In this document: positions 1-6,046 of the stretch, piece by piece
How positions within the stretch are numbered: position 1 is the first letter of the stretch
Layout: each line of letters begins with the position of its first letter
Assembly (NCBI GenBank): GCA_045809945.1
Contig: JBJMWW010000109.1
Span: forward strand, 1-8,770
DNA length: 8,770 nucleotides
Direction of reading: 5' to 3'
From: CADDYX01 sp045809945
GTDB lineage: Bacteria; Verrucomicrobiota; Verrucomicrobiia; Chthoniobacterales; UBA10450
Notes under the pieces: model-generated
What the model was told of the DNA's origin: nothing
Databases searched by the model: none
Seen by the model: the letters and a program-made list of their open reading frames with translations, nothing else
Position numbers and translations under genes: made by a program

Positions 1-1
1 C

Positions 2-487
2 GCCGCCGACCTGATCACCGACTGCCTCACCAACGGCGGGAAACTGCTCGTCTGCGGGAACGGTGGGAGCGCAGCGGATGCGGCGGATTTCACGACAGAA
101 TTTGCCTGCCGCTTTGCCGGAGATCGGCGGCCTTATCCCGCGCTTAATTTATCGCAGGGCGGCAGTTTGGTGACGGCGAATGGAAACGATTTCGGCTTCG
201 ACGAAATCTTCGCCCGACAGGTGCATGCGTTCGGCACACGCGGCGATCTGCTGATCGCGATCAGCACGAGCGGGAAATCGGCAAATATTCGGCGCGCGCT
301 TGAGCAGGCAACGAAGCAACAGCTTCATACGATCGCGCTGCTCGGTCGCGACGGCGGCGATTGCCGCAGCATGGCCGAACTGGAAATCATCGCGCCGGGA
401 AATTCGACTGCGCGCATTCAGGAGACGCACAAGTTCATGCTCCACGTGCTCTGCGAAATCGCCGAGACACGCCTGCCGCGCAGCTAA
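2..487 (+). CDS. gmhA: Phosphoheptose isomerase (GmhA/SIS family), 5'-truncated by window edge
   Basis: The last 161 codons of a SIS-domain sugar-phosphate isomerase; the start lies left of the window, and the frame is open from base 2. GmhA is a cytoplasmic enzyme that converts sedoheptulose 7-phosphate to glycero-manno-heptose 7-phosphate, the first step toward ADP-heptose for the lipopolysaccharide core. Visible marks (numbered in the fragment) are the phosphate-binding CGNGGSAADA at 18-27, NDFGFDEIFARQV at 62-74, the second phosphate loop ISTSGKSAN at 87-95, and RIQETH plus MLHVLCE near the C-terminus, which carry the conserved Gln140 and His148. Glu33 matches the catalytic Glu65 of E. 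coli GmhA. The metal-ligand His61 of E. coli is Asp29 here. About 30-40 N-terminal residues are missing. A DiaA-like or other SIS paralogue is possible, but the QxxH C-terminal motif favours GmhA. Confidence 0.85.
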   Translation, partial: AADLITDCLTNGGKLLVCGNGGSAADAADFTTEFACRFAGDRRPYPALNLSQGGSLVTANGNDFGFDEIFARQVHAFGTRGDLLIAISTSGKSANIRRALEQATKQQLHTIALLGRDGGDCRSMAELEIIAPGNSTARIQETHKFMLHVLCEIAETRLPRS

Positions 488-508
488 CCCACGGCATCGC
501 GGCCGACG

Positions 509-2092
509 ATGTACCAAGCTGAAGCCATCGTAGGTCTCTTCGTCGTCGTCGCTGTATTGGTACTGATCGCACGCAAGCTCGGGTTGCCTTACCCGATCGT
601 GCTCGTACTGGCTGGACTCGCACTGAGTTTTGTCCCGCACCTTCCGCAGGTCACTCTCAAGCCGGAGCTGGTATTTTATTTCCTGCTCCCGCCGCTGATT
701 TATCCGGCCGCGCTCTTTACGTCCTGGCGCGATTTCCGGCGCAACATTCGGCCGATCTTACTGCTCTCCACCGGATTGATTCTCGCCACGACGATCCTGG
801 TCGCGTGGGCGCTACACACGGTTGTCCCGGCAATTCCATGGGCAGCGGCGTTTGCATTCGGCGCAATCGTTTCACCAACCGACGCGGTTGCGGCGACCGC
901 CGTGATTCGTCGACTCGGCCTGCCGCACCGCATCGAAGTGATCGTGGAAGGCGAGAGTCTCGTGAACGACGCTACTGGCCTGGTCGCGTTGCAATTCGCG
1001 GTCGCTGCGTTGATGACGGGCCGGTTCTCGTTAGGAGTGGCGGTCGGTCAATTTGCGTGGGTCGCGCTCGGTGGCATCGCGTTCGGCCTCGCGATCGGCA
1101 TCTTGATGCGCGCGATCCAACGCCGGCTCGACGATCCTCCCGTCCAGATCACGTTCTCATTGCTCACGCCATTCGCCGCCTATCTGCCGGCGGAACAGCT
1201 GCACGTGTCCGGAATTCTCGCCGTCGTCGCTGCCGGAATTTTTCTGGGCTGGCATTCGCCGCTCATATTGCGCGCGCGCTATCGACTCCAATCGCAGGCG
1301 ATCTGGGAGATGCTCGTTTTCTTGCTTAACGGTTTCGTATTCATCAGCATCGGGCTGCAACTGCCAGCCATTCTCCGCGCGTTGCACGGCGAATCGCTTC
1401 GCATGCTCATCGGCCACGCGCTCCTCATCAGCGCGGCGACAATGCTGGTGCGGGTCGGCTGGGTGTTTACCGCTACCTATCTACCGCGATTTTTTTTTCC
1501 ACCATTGCGCCGCTGGGATCCTTATCCGGATTGGCGCGAAGTTGTCATCGGCGCGTGGTCGGGAATGCGTGGGGTGATCTCGCTCGCAGCGGCGTTCGCG
1601 CTGCCATTCGCGTTACCGAACGGCGCTCCATTTCCGGGTCGCAATTACATTCTGTTTTTCACCTTCACCGTGATCCTCGCAACGCTCGTTGTGCAGGGGC
1701 TGACGCTGCCCCTGCTCGCCCGCGCGATTCGCGTCGGTCGCGACACCACACCGGAGGAAGAGGAGCGGCAGGCGCGTGTGGAAGCGAACAAGGCGGCGTT
1801 ACAGTTGCTCGATCAAACCGAATCCGAGCAGCGAATCCCGAGCGATGTGGTCGATCGTCTGCGCGCCGAATACGACGAGCGGCTCGCGCAACTGGAAGCC
1901 TGCGCCGAGTCAGCCGATGGCCGGTGCGGAGAGATTGCGACTCCGCAGTATCAGCAGCTGCAATACGAGGCGTTGCAGCGCGAGCGCGAAACGATCATTC
2001 GTCTGCGGAATGCGCACGTGATCAATGACGACGCACTCCGCCACATCCAGCGCGACCTCGATCTTGCCGAAGCGCGGCTCGCTGGCGACTGA
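509..2092 (+). CDS. Na+/H+ antiporter, CPA1 family (NhaP/YjcE type)
   Basis: An inner-membrane protein of 527 residues that should exchange cytoplasmic Na+ (or K+) for external protons in pH and salt homeostasis. Residues 5-405 are a run of about 12 hydrophobic segments typical of Na_H_Exchanger proteins. Family motifs are intact: SPTDAVAA at 122-129, GESLVNDATGLV at 148-159 with the Asn153-Asp154 pair of electroneutral CPA1 exchangers, an Arg315 in a late membrane segment (MLVRVGWV), and GMRGVISLAAA at 352-362. Residues 410-527 form a charged, probably helical cytoplasmic tail with two cysteines (465, 473), as in longer YjcE-like members; its role is unknown. The ATG at 509 lies 21 bases after the upstream stop, has no clear Shine-Dalgarno sequence, and leads directly into the first membrane helix. 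The exact ion cannot be read from the sequence. Confidence 0.93.
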   Translation: MYQAEAIVGLFVVVAVLVLIARKLGLPYPIVLVLAGLALSFVPHLPQVTLKPELVFYFLLPPLIYPAALFTSWRDFRRNIRPILLLSTGLILATTILVAWALHTVVPAIPWAAAFAFGAIVSPTDAVAATAVIRRLGLPHRIEVIVEGESLVNDATGLVALQFAVAALMTGRFSLGVAVGQFAWVALGGIAFGLAIGILMRAIQRRLDDPPVQITFSLLTPFAAYLPAEQLHVSGILAVVAAGIFLGWHSPLILRARYRLQSQAIWEMLVFLLNGFVFISIGLQLPAILRALHGESLRMLIGHALLISAATMLVRVGWVFTATYLPRFFFPPLRRWDPYPDWREVVIGAWSGMRGVISLAAAFALPFALPNGAPFPGRNYILFFTFTVILATLVVQGLTLPLLARAIRVGRDTTPEEEERQARVEANKAALQLLDQTESEQRIPSDVVDRLRAEYDERLAQLEACAESADGRCGEIATPQYQQLQYEALQRERETIIRLRNAHVINDDALRHIQRDLDLAEARLAGD

Positions 2093-2115
2093 AGCCGGCG
2101 TAAACTTCCGCAACC

Positions 2116-2781
2116 ATGAGCGGCTCGCGCATTTTCCTTCTCTCCCCGGCGTATGCCGGTGGTCAGCGCGCGCAAATGATGATGAACGAGCGCGCGCAAT
2201 TCGACCTCGCACGCCGCCTGCGCAGCGACGAGCCGCCGACGCTCGGCGAAGTCTTCACGTTTCTCAGCGGTCTTTATTTTCGAGGGAAACTCGCCTACGC
2301 GAACGTCTTTGCGCGCCCGCAGCACGCGTCGGCTATTCTCGTCATCACGCCGAATCGCGGGCTCGTTCCTGCCGCCACGCCACTCACGCTGAAAGAACTG
2401 CGTGCGTTCGGCGAAGTGGACATCGCGGAAGACGATCCGCGATACCGAAAGCCGCTCGAGCGCGACGTGAAGAAAATTGCGAAAGCCCTCACGCCAAAAT
2501 GCCAGGTCGTGCTGCTCGGCAGCATCGCAACCGGCAAATACGTGGACGTGCTCCTGAAATCATTCGGCCCGAAGCTCGTGTTCCCAGCCGATTTCGTCGG
2601 ACGCGGCGACATGAGCCGCGGCGGGTTGCTGCTCCGCTGCGCGGTTGATCGACGCGAGCTGAATTACATTCCTGTCGCTGGCGCGGTGCGGCACGGAGCG
2701 CGGCCGCCGAAACTCGAGCCGCGCAGATACACGCGTCGTCATCCCGAGCGAACGCGAGGGACCTCACAAGCGACCGTTTGA
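2116..2781 (+). CDS. Protein of unknown function upstream of ligC; C-terminus supplied by a repeat
   Basis: I do not recognise a named domain in this 221-residue protein. It looks soluble and alpha/beta: strand-like stretches at 5-9 (RIFLLS), 73-78 (AILVIT) and 130-135 (QVVLLGS), then a glycine-rich block GSIATGKYVDVL at 135-146 and a dense conserved-looking block FPADFVGRGDMSRGGLL at 156-172. The GSIATGK segment resembles a loop but is not a proper Walker A motif (GxxxxGK[ST] would need S/T after K; here it is Y). There is no signal peptide or membrane segment. It starts 23 bases after the antiporter stop and ends 32 bases before the ligase, so a shared transcript is likely and a DNA-related role is possible but unproven. 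Residues 208-221 (RHPERTRGTSQATV) and the TGA stop are encoded by the dispersed repeat at 2738-2808, so the natural C-terminus was probably near residue 205 or has been replaced. Confidence 0.75.
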   Translation: MSGSRIFLLSPAYAGGQRAQMMMNERAQFDLARRLRSDEPPTLGEVFTFLSGLYFRGKLAYANVFARPQHASAILVITPNRGLVPAATPLTLKELRAFGEVDIAEDDPRYRKPLERDVKKIAKALTPKCQVVLLGSIATGKYVDVLLKSFGPKLVFPADFVGRGDMSRGGLLLRCAVDRRELNYIPVAGAVRHGARPPKLEPRRYTRRHPERTRGTSQATV

Positions 2782-2808
2782 GAGATTCTTCGCTGCGCTC
2801 AGAATGAC
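2738..2808. repeat. Dyad (REPIN-like) repeat, copy 1
   Basis: A 71-base element with inverted ends: GTCATCCCGAGCG (2738-2750) and CGCTCAGAATGAC (2796-2808), matching at 11 of 13 positions. Each half has its own short hairpin. TCCC at 2742-2745 can pair with GGGA at 2758-2761, and ATTCT at 2785-2789 with AGAAT at 2801-2805. The two halves therefore carry different stem sequences, as if from two subfamilies. GGGACCTCACAA at 2758-2769 recurs in copy 3 at 6107-6118. The element contains the last 14 codons and the stop of the upstream gene and ends 5 bases before the ligase ATG, so there is no room for a normal ribosome-binding site outside it. Confidence 0.85.
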
Positions 2809-2813
2809 CAGTC

Positions 2814-3824
2814 ATGTCGCTGCCAATTAAGCCGCCGCTTCCACCGATGGAAGCGAAGTCTGTCGACGAAATTCCTGTCGGCGATGAATGGCAATACGAG
2901 CCCAAGTGGGACGGCTTTCGCTGCATCGCATTTCGTGACGGCGACGATGTCTATTTGCAGTCGAAAGCCGGTCAGCCGCTGGCGCGTTACTTTCCCGATG
3001 TTGTCGCGGCGGTCGGCGAATTGAAATCGAAACAGTTCGTCATCGATGGCGAGCTCGCGATTCCGGTTAACGGCGCGCTGTCGTTCGACGAATTGCAGTT
3101 ACGACTTCACCCCGCCGCGAGTCGCGTGAAGAAACTTGCGGCTGCGCATCCCGCACTCTTCATCGCGTTCGATCTGCTCGCCGAAGGCCGCGAGTCGTTT
3201 CTCAAGACGCCCCTGCGAGAACGGCGCGCGCATCTCCAGAAATTTTCAACGAGCGGTGCGGTTCGCCTGTCGCCCGCGACGACGAAACTTGAGCAGGCGC
3301 AGAAGTGGTTCGCGAAAGTCGGCGGCGATCTCGACGGCGTAATCGCGAAGCAGCTCAACGTGCCCTACGCATCCGGCGAACGCACTGCGATGGTGAAGGT
3401 GAAACAAATCCGCAGCGCCGATTGCGTCATCGGCGGGTTCCGTTACGCAACTGATTCGAAACTCATCGGGTCGCTCTTGCTCGGCTTGTACGGGGACGAC
3501 GGTTTGCTGCATCACGTCGGTTTCACTTCGGCGTTCAAAGCAAGCGAACGCCGCGAGCTGACGAAGCAGTTCGAAGCGTTGCGAAAAGCCCCGGGATTTA
3601 CCGGCAACGCTCCGGGCGGTCCCAGCCGCTGGAGCACGGAACGGAGCGGCGAATGGGAACCGGTCGATCCGATCACCGTCGTTGAAGTGACATACGATCA
3701 TTTTACCGGCGGCCGGTTTCGCCACGGCACAAAAATCCTGCGCTACCGTCCGGACAAAGCGCTGCGTCAGTGCACGTTCGAGCAGGTCGAGCACCGCGAA
3801 GGCAAGTCCCTCGCGCTCTTGTAA
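2814..3824 (+). CDS. ligC: ATP-dependent DNA ligase, LigC type
   Basis: A stand-alone 336-residue ATP-dependent ligase that should seal nicks by the enzyme-adenylate mechanism, probably in repair. The nucleotidyltransferase motifs are in order: motif I EPKWDGFR at 29-36 with Lys31 as the adenylated residue, IDGEL at 77-81, FIAFDLL at 116-122 (motif III), LDGVIAK at 173-179 (motif IV) and MVKVK at 193-197 (motif V), followed by ADCVIGGFR and an OB-fold domain to the end (RFRHGTKILRYRPDK at 301-315). There is no polymerase or phosphoesterase domain as in LigD, and no Ku gene in the window. The first residues (MSLPIKPPLPPMEAKSV) match the usual N-terminus of mycobacterial LigC, which supports the ATG at 2814 although no Shine-Dalgarno sequence is visible and a repeat ends 5 bases upstream. 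Translation could depend on coupling to the upstream gene or on the repeat hairpin. Confidence 0.94.
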   Translation: MSLPIKPPLPPMEAKSVDEIPVGDEWQYEPKWDGFRCIAFRDGDDVYLQSKAGQPLARYFPDVVAAVGELKSKQFVIDGELAIPVNGALSFDELQLRLHPAASRVKKLAAAHPALFIAFDLLAEGRESFLKTPLRERRAHLQKFSTSGAVRLSPATTKLEQAQKWFAKVGGDLDGVIAKQLNVPYASGERTAMVKVKQIRSADCVIGGFRYATDSKLIGSLLLGLYGDDGLLHHVGFTSAFKASERRELTKQFEALRKAPGFTGNAPGGPSRWSTERSGEWEPVDPITVVEVTYDHFTGGRFRHGTKILRYRPDKALRQCTFEQVEHREGKSLALL

Positions 3825-3838
3825 CTCACGCGATCTTT

Positions 3839-3915
3839 GTCATTCCGAGCGCCAGTCGAGGAATCTCCGTGCCGGCAGCAAAGCACGAGGATGTCTCGAC
3901 TTCGCTCGACATGAC
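3839..3915. repeat. Dyad (REPIN-like) repeat, copy 2, between convergent genes
   Basis: A 77-base element with ends GTCATTCCGAGCG (3839-3851) and CGCTCGACATGAC (3903-3915), 11 of 13 positions matching as inverted repeats. The half-unit hairpins again differ in sequence but pair: ATTCC (3842-3846) with GGAAT (3860-3864), and ATGTC (3891-3895) with GACAT (3908-3912). It fills most of the 102-base gap between the ligase stop and the stop of the TonB-like gene on the other strand. In this place it could act as a terminator or 3' stabiliser in both directions, but it has no T-run and this is inference. No other terminator is visible in the gap. Confidence 0.85.
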
Positions 3916-3926
3916 AAGCGACACGA

Positions 3927-4769
3927 TTACTCCTCCGGATTCAGCTCGAAATTGATCGTGACGTCGTAGTGGTCGCCGTTGCCGACACCGCCCGGCAAAG
4001 GGGCAAGCTGCGTGACCTTGGTCGCGACCGCGCGAACCGATTCATCGACCACAACATTGCCCGTCGGCTTGACGATTTCGAACCGCGAGACGTGTCCGCT
4101 CTTGTCGATTCGCACCCGGACGAGCGCTGACATTTTCGTGCCGCTTGCGACGACTGTGGTTGGTTGATCCCACGCGCTGTGGAATCGGTCGTGTAACATC
4201 CGGCCATACCACTGCGTTTCGCTTCGCGTGCTGGTTCCGCCTGCGCCACTGCCACCACCGCCGTCACCACCGGATTGAGCACCGGCAATTTTGCCAACTG
4301 CCTCGTGTGCATTCTCGATGTCGTTTTCCTGATCGTCCTCCGCCGCCGATGGCGTCGGTCTCGCTTTCGGTTTGGGTGTAGCTCTTGCGATCGCTTTTCT
4401 CGGCGCCGGCTTCGCAACCGGTTTCGACGTTTGCGCGGGCTTTGCCACCGGAACCGGCGAGAGCTTCACGATCGGGCGCGGCGTTTCCGTAGGTGTCGGC
4501 GTCGGAACCGGCAACTGAATTTCGCTCTTCGCTGGCACCATCGTTGGGTGCTCTTCAGCTTCCGGCGTTTCAACGGGTTCGGGCTTCGGCGCAGCGACCG
4601 CACCCGATCCGCCACTCGCATCGCCGGCCGTGCTACCGCTCAACCAGACAATCTGCTGCGCCGCCTCTGTTTTGCTCGCGCCGCCCCAGCGCACGAATGC
4701 GATCAGCAGCGCGACATGCGCACCGGCGATGATTCCGACGTTGCGCCAGAAATGTCCGCTGCCGCCCAT
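3927..4769 (-). CDS. TonB/TolA-like energy-transducer protein
   Basis: A 280-residue protein with the layout of TonB and TolA. There is a short cytoplasmic N-terminus, one membrane anchor at about 11-27, a long Pro/Ala/Lys/Thr-rich periplasmic spacer at about 60-145 (PTPTPTETP, KPAPRK, TPKPKARPTP), an acidic stretch at 144-157, a Gly/Ser-rich hinge at 165-180, and a C-terminal globular domain at about 185-278. That domain (WYGRMLHDRFHSAWDQP, then VRVRIDKSGHVSRFEIVKPTG and a final beta strand) fits the TonB_2/TolA C-terminal fold. His18 lies inside the anchor, like the functionally important His of TonB and TolA; the Ser four residues before it in TonB is Ile14 here. It should couple the ExbB/ExbD-type proton channel encoded just upstream to outer-membrane receptors (TonB role) or to envelope constriction (TolA role). 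The ATG follows the preceding TAG after 3 bases, so translation is probably coupled. TolB and Pal are not in the window, so the role stays open. Confidence 0.88.
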   Translation of the reverse strand: MGGSGHFWRNVGIIAGAHVALLIAFVRWGGASKTEAAQQIVWLSGSTAGDASGGSGAVAAPKPEPVETPEAEEHPTMVPAKSEIQLPVPTPTPTETPRPIVKLSPVPVAKPAQTSKPVAKPAPRKAIARATPKPKARPTPSAAEDDQENDIENAHEAVGKIAGAQSGGDGGGGSGAGGTSTRSETQWYGRMLHDRFHSAWDQPTTVVASGTKMSALVRVRIDKSGHVSRFEIVKPTGNVVVDESVRAVATKVTQLAPLPGGVGNGDHYDVTINFELNPEE

Positions 4770-4772
4770 CGA

Positions 4773-5189
4773 CTACTTCGTCTCCGAGCGCGTCGCGATC
4801 CCAACCTTCATGATCTGCGCGCGCTGCAGCGCATCCATTAACGCGATCAATTTCTGCACCGGTAGTTCGCGATCCGGCCGAATCACAACCGCAATGTCGG
4901 CGTTCTTCTGTTTCAATTGCGCGAGCCGTGTGGCGAGGGTGTCTGCATCGACCGCTTCGTTGTTCAGGCGCAACGCTTCATTGCGATCGATCGAGATCGT
5001 CTGCACCTGCGACGCATTGACCGGCGTATTCGCAACCCCGCTCGATGGAATGATGAGGTTCATGCTGTTCTCGATCAGCGGGGTCGTGATCATGAAAATA
5101 ATCAGGAGCACAAACGCGAGATCGAGCAGCGGTGTGACGTTGATCTCGGATAACGTCGACAGGCTCTGGCGTTGCGAGTAACGCCTCAT
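4773..5189 (-). CDS. ExbD/TolR family biopolymer transport protein
   Basis: A 138-residue protein with one membrane helix and a periplasmic domain, normal for ExbD/TolR. The signature SEINVTPLLDLAFVLLIIF at 14-32 carries Asp23 in the membrane, equivalent to the essential proton-carrying Asp of TolR and ExbD. Residues 45-133 form the periplasmic domain, with ISIDRNEALRLNNEAVD and a VVIRPDRELPVQKLIALMDAL segment typical of the family. It should sit inside the ExbB/TolQ pentamer and use the proton gradient to move the TonB/TolA-like partner. The gene ends with TAG 3 bases before the partner's ATG. The ATG at 5189 directly follows the 14-base-unit dyad at 5192-5263, with no Shine-Dalgarno sequence visible. 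The inverted dyad could influence initiation here, but nothing in the sequence proves it. Confidence 0.93.
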   Translation of the reverse strand: MRRYSQRQSLSTLSEINVTPLLDLAFVLLIIFMITTPLIENSMNLIIPSSGVANTPVNASQVQTISIDRNEALRLNNEAVDADTLATRLAQLKQKNADIAVVIRPDRELPVQKLIALMDALQRAQIMKVGIATRSETK

Positions 5190-5191
5190 GC

Positions 5192-5263
5192 GAAGTTTGA
5201 TGTTTGAAGTTCGACGTTCGATTCCGAGGCGCGCATGAATTCAAACCTCAAACATCACACTTC
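5192..5263. repeat. 14-base-unit dyad between the ExbB and ExbD genes
   Basis: The left arm at 5192-5219 holds two direct units, GAAGTTTGATGTTT (5192-5205) and GAAGTTCGACGTTC (5206-5219), which differ only at three T/C sites (GAAGTTYGAYGTTY). On the opposite strand, 5263-5250 reads GAAGTGTGATGTTT, followed by a looser second unit. Arms 5192-5214 and 5241-5263 are inverted repeats with 20 of 23 positions matching and a 26-base loop. The element is A+T-richer than its surroundings and unrelated to the GTCAT...ATGAC repeats. It includes the last codons and the TGA stop of the ExbB gene and ends 3 bases before the ExbD start codon, so it fills the whole gap within the operon. Confidence 0.75.
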
Positions 5264-6046
5264 AACCATCCGATGATCGACGTACTTGTGCTCGAACTCC
5301 GACGAGAGCTCGGCCGCGAAGTTGTCCATTTCGACAATCATCGCGCGGATGCTCGTGACTAAAAAATTGTATCCGAACATCGCAGGAATCGCGACGCAGA
5401 GCGCGGTCACGGTCGTGATCAGCGCGCCGGAAACGCCGGGTGCCATTGTGGCAAGGCTCGGCGAACCGGCGACCGCAATGTCGGTGAAGGCGTCCATCAC
5501 GCCCCAGACGGTGCCGAGCAGCCCGAGAAACGGCGCCCCGCTCACGGCCGACGCGAGCAGAATCATTTGCGATTCCAATTTGAGCGCAGTCTCGCCGACG
5601 GCACGCTCCATCGCTGCACGAACTGCATTCATTTGTGCAGGCGAAATTTTGTCGGCAATTTCGAGTCGCGCGCGAAAGGTCCCGTCGACCTCCGCCGAGC
5701 CAAGCAGTTGAAACGCCATCTCTTCGCAGCCGGCGCGATAAACATCGAAAAGCGGCGCGCCCGGAAAACGCACGTGGTTTTCGAACAGGCGGAGCGGCTG
5801 ACGGTCCTTGCGAAACGCACTGCGGAACCGTGCTGTTTGTTTCTTCGCGAATTGGATCACGCGCAGCTTTGTAAGCATGATCGACCAGCTAAAAATTGAT
5901 CCGATCGCGAGCGTAGCGAGGACGATTTTTCCGGCGATGGTGGCGTGCTCGAACGCGAACAGAAGTCCTCCGGCCGCGAGAATTTTCGGGAACACGCTCA
6001 GTAGCAACTTGCTCGCGAAGTTACTCGAAAGACAAAGCGTTGTCAT
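5255..6046 (-). CDS. MotA/TolQ/ExbB proton-channel family protein
   Basis: The channel subunit (263 residues) of the envelope energy-transducing complex, placed directly before its ExbD/TolR and TonB/TolA partners. There are three membrane segments at about 36-58, 162-185 and 205-229, with the usual cytoplasmic domain at 60-160. Motifs are SGAPFLGLLGTVWGVMDAF at 169-187 with Thr179, and PGVSGALITTVTALCVAIP at 203-221 with Thr212; these match the two pore threonines of TolQ/ExbB. The Glu that normally follows PGIA/PGIS in the third segment (PGIAEAL in E. coli) is Gly207 here. The start is uncertain. The ATG at 6046 lies in the end of repeat copy 3 (first five bases only) and has no proper ribosome-binding site. 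GTG at 5995 (Val18) and TTG at 6007 (Leu14) are alternatives that would begin closer to the conserved part. The stop lies inside the 14-base-unit dyad. Confidence 0.9.
   Translation of the reverse strand: MTTLCLSSNFASKLLLSVFPKILAAGGLLFAFEHATIAGKIVLATLAIGSIFSWSIMLTKLRVIQFAKKQTARFRSAFRKDRQPLRLFENHVRFPGAPLFDVYRAGCEEMAFQLLGSAEVDGTFRARLEIADKISPAQMNAVRAAMERAVGETALKLESQMILLASAVSGAPFLGLLGTVWGVMDAFTDIAVAGSPSLATMAPGVSGALITTVTALCVAIPAMFGYNFLVTSIRAMIVEMDNFAAELSSEFEHKYVDHRMVEV

Noticed and set aside
805..1329. 174-codon + strand frame within the antiporter gene
   Set aside because: It is a frame-shifted reading of the antiporter membrane helices, Arg-rich, without a plausible start context.
2130..2560. 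GSIATGK in the unknown protein as a P-loop
   Set aside because: The residue after Lys is Tyr, not Ser/Thr, the spacing GxxxxGK is not followed by a Walker B motif, and the loop lies late in the protein, so nucleotide binding cannot be claimed.
3839..3915. Copy 2 as a classical rho-independent terminator
   Set aside because: There is no T-run after the hairpin on either strand, so only a general end-structure role is possible.
4275..4841. 188-codon + strand frame opposite the TonB-like gene
   Set aside because: It is extremely Arg-rich and mirrors the Pro/Ala-rich spacer of the real gene on the other strand.
5186..5236. A 16-codon - strand frame starting at 5236 whose TGA overlaps the ExbD start (ATGA)
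   Set aside because: The overlap would suit translational coupling, but the frame consists almost entirely of the dyad repeat, has no ribosome-binding site, and is too short to distinguish from chance.
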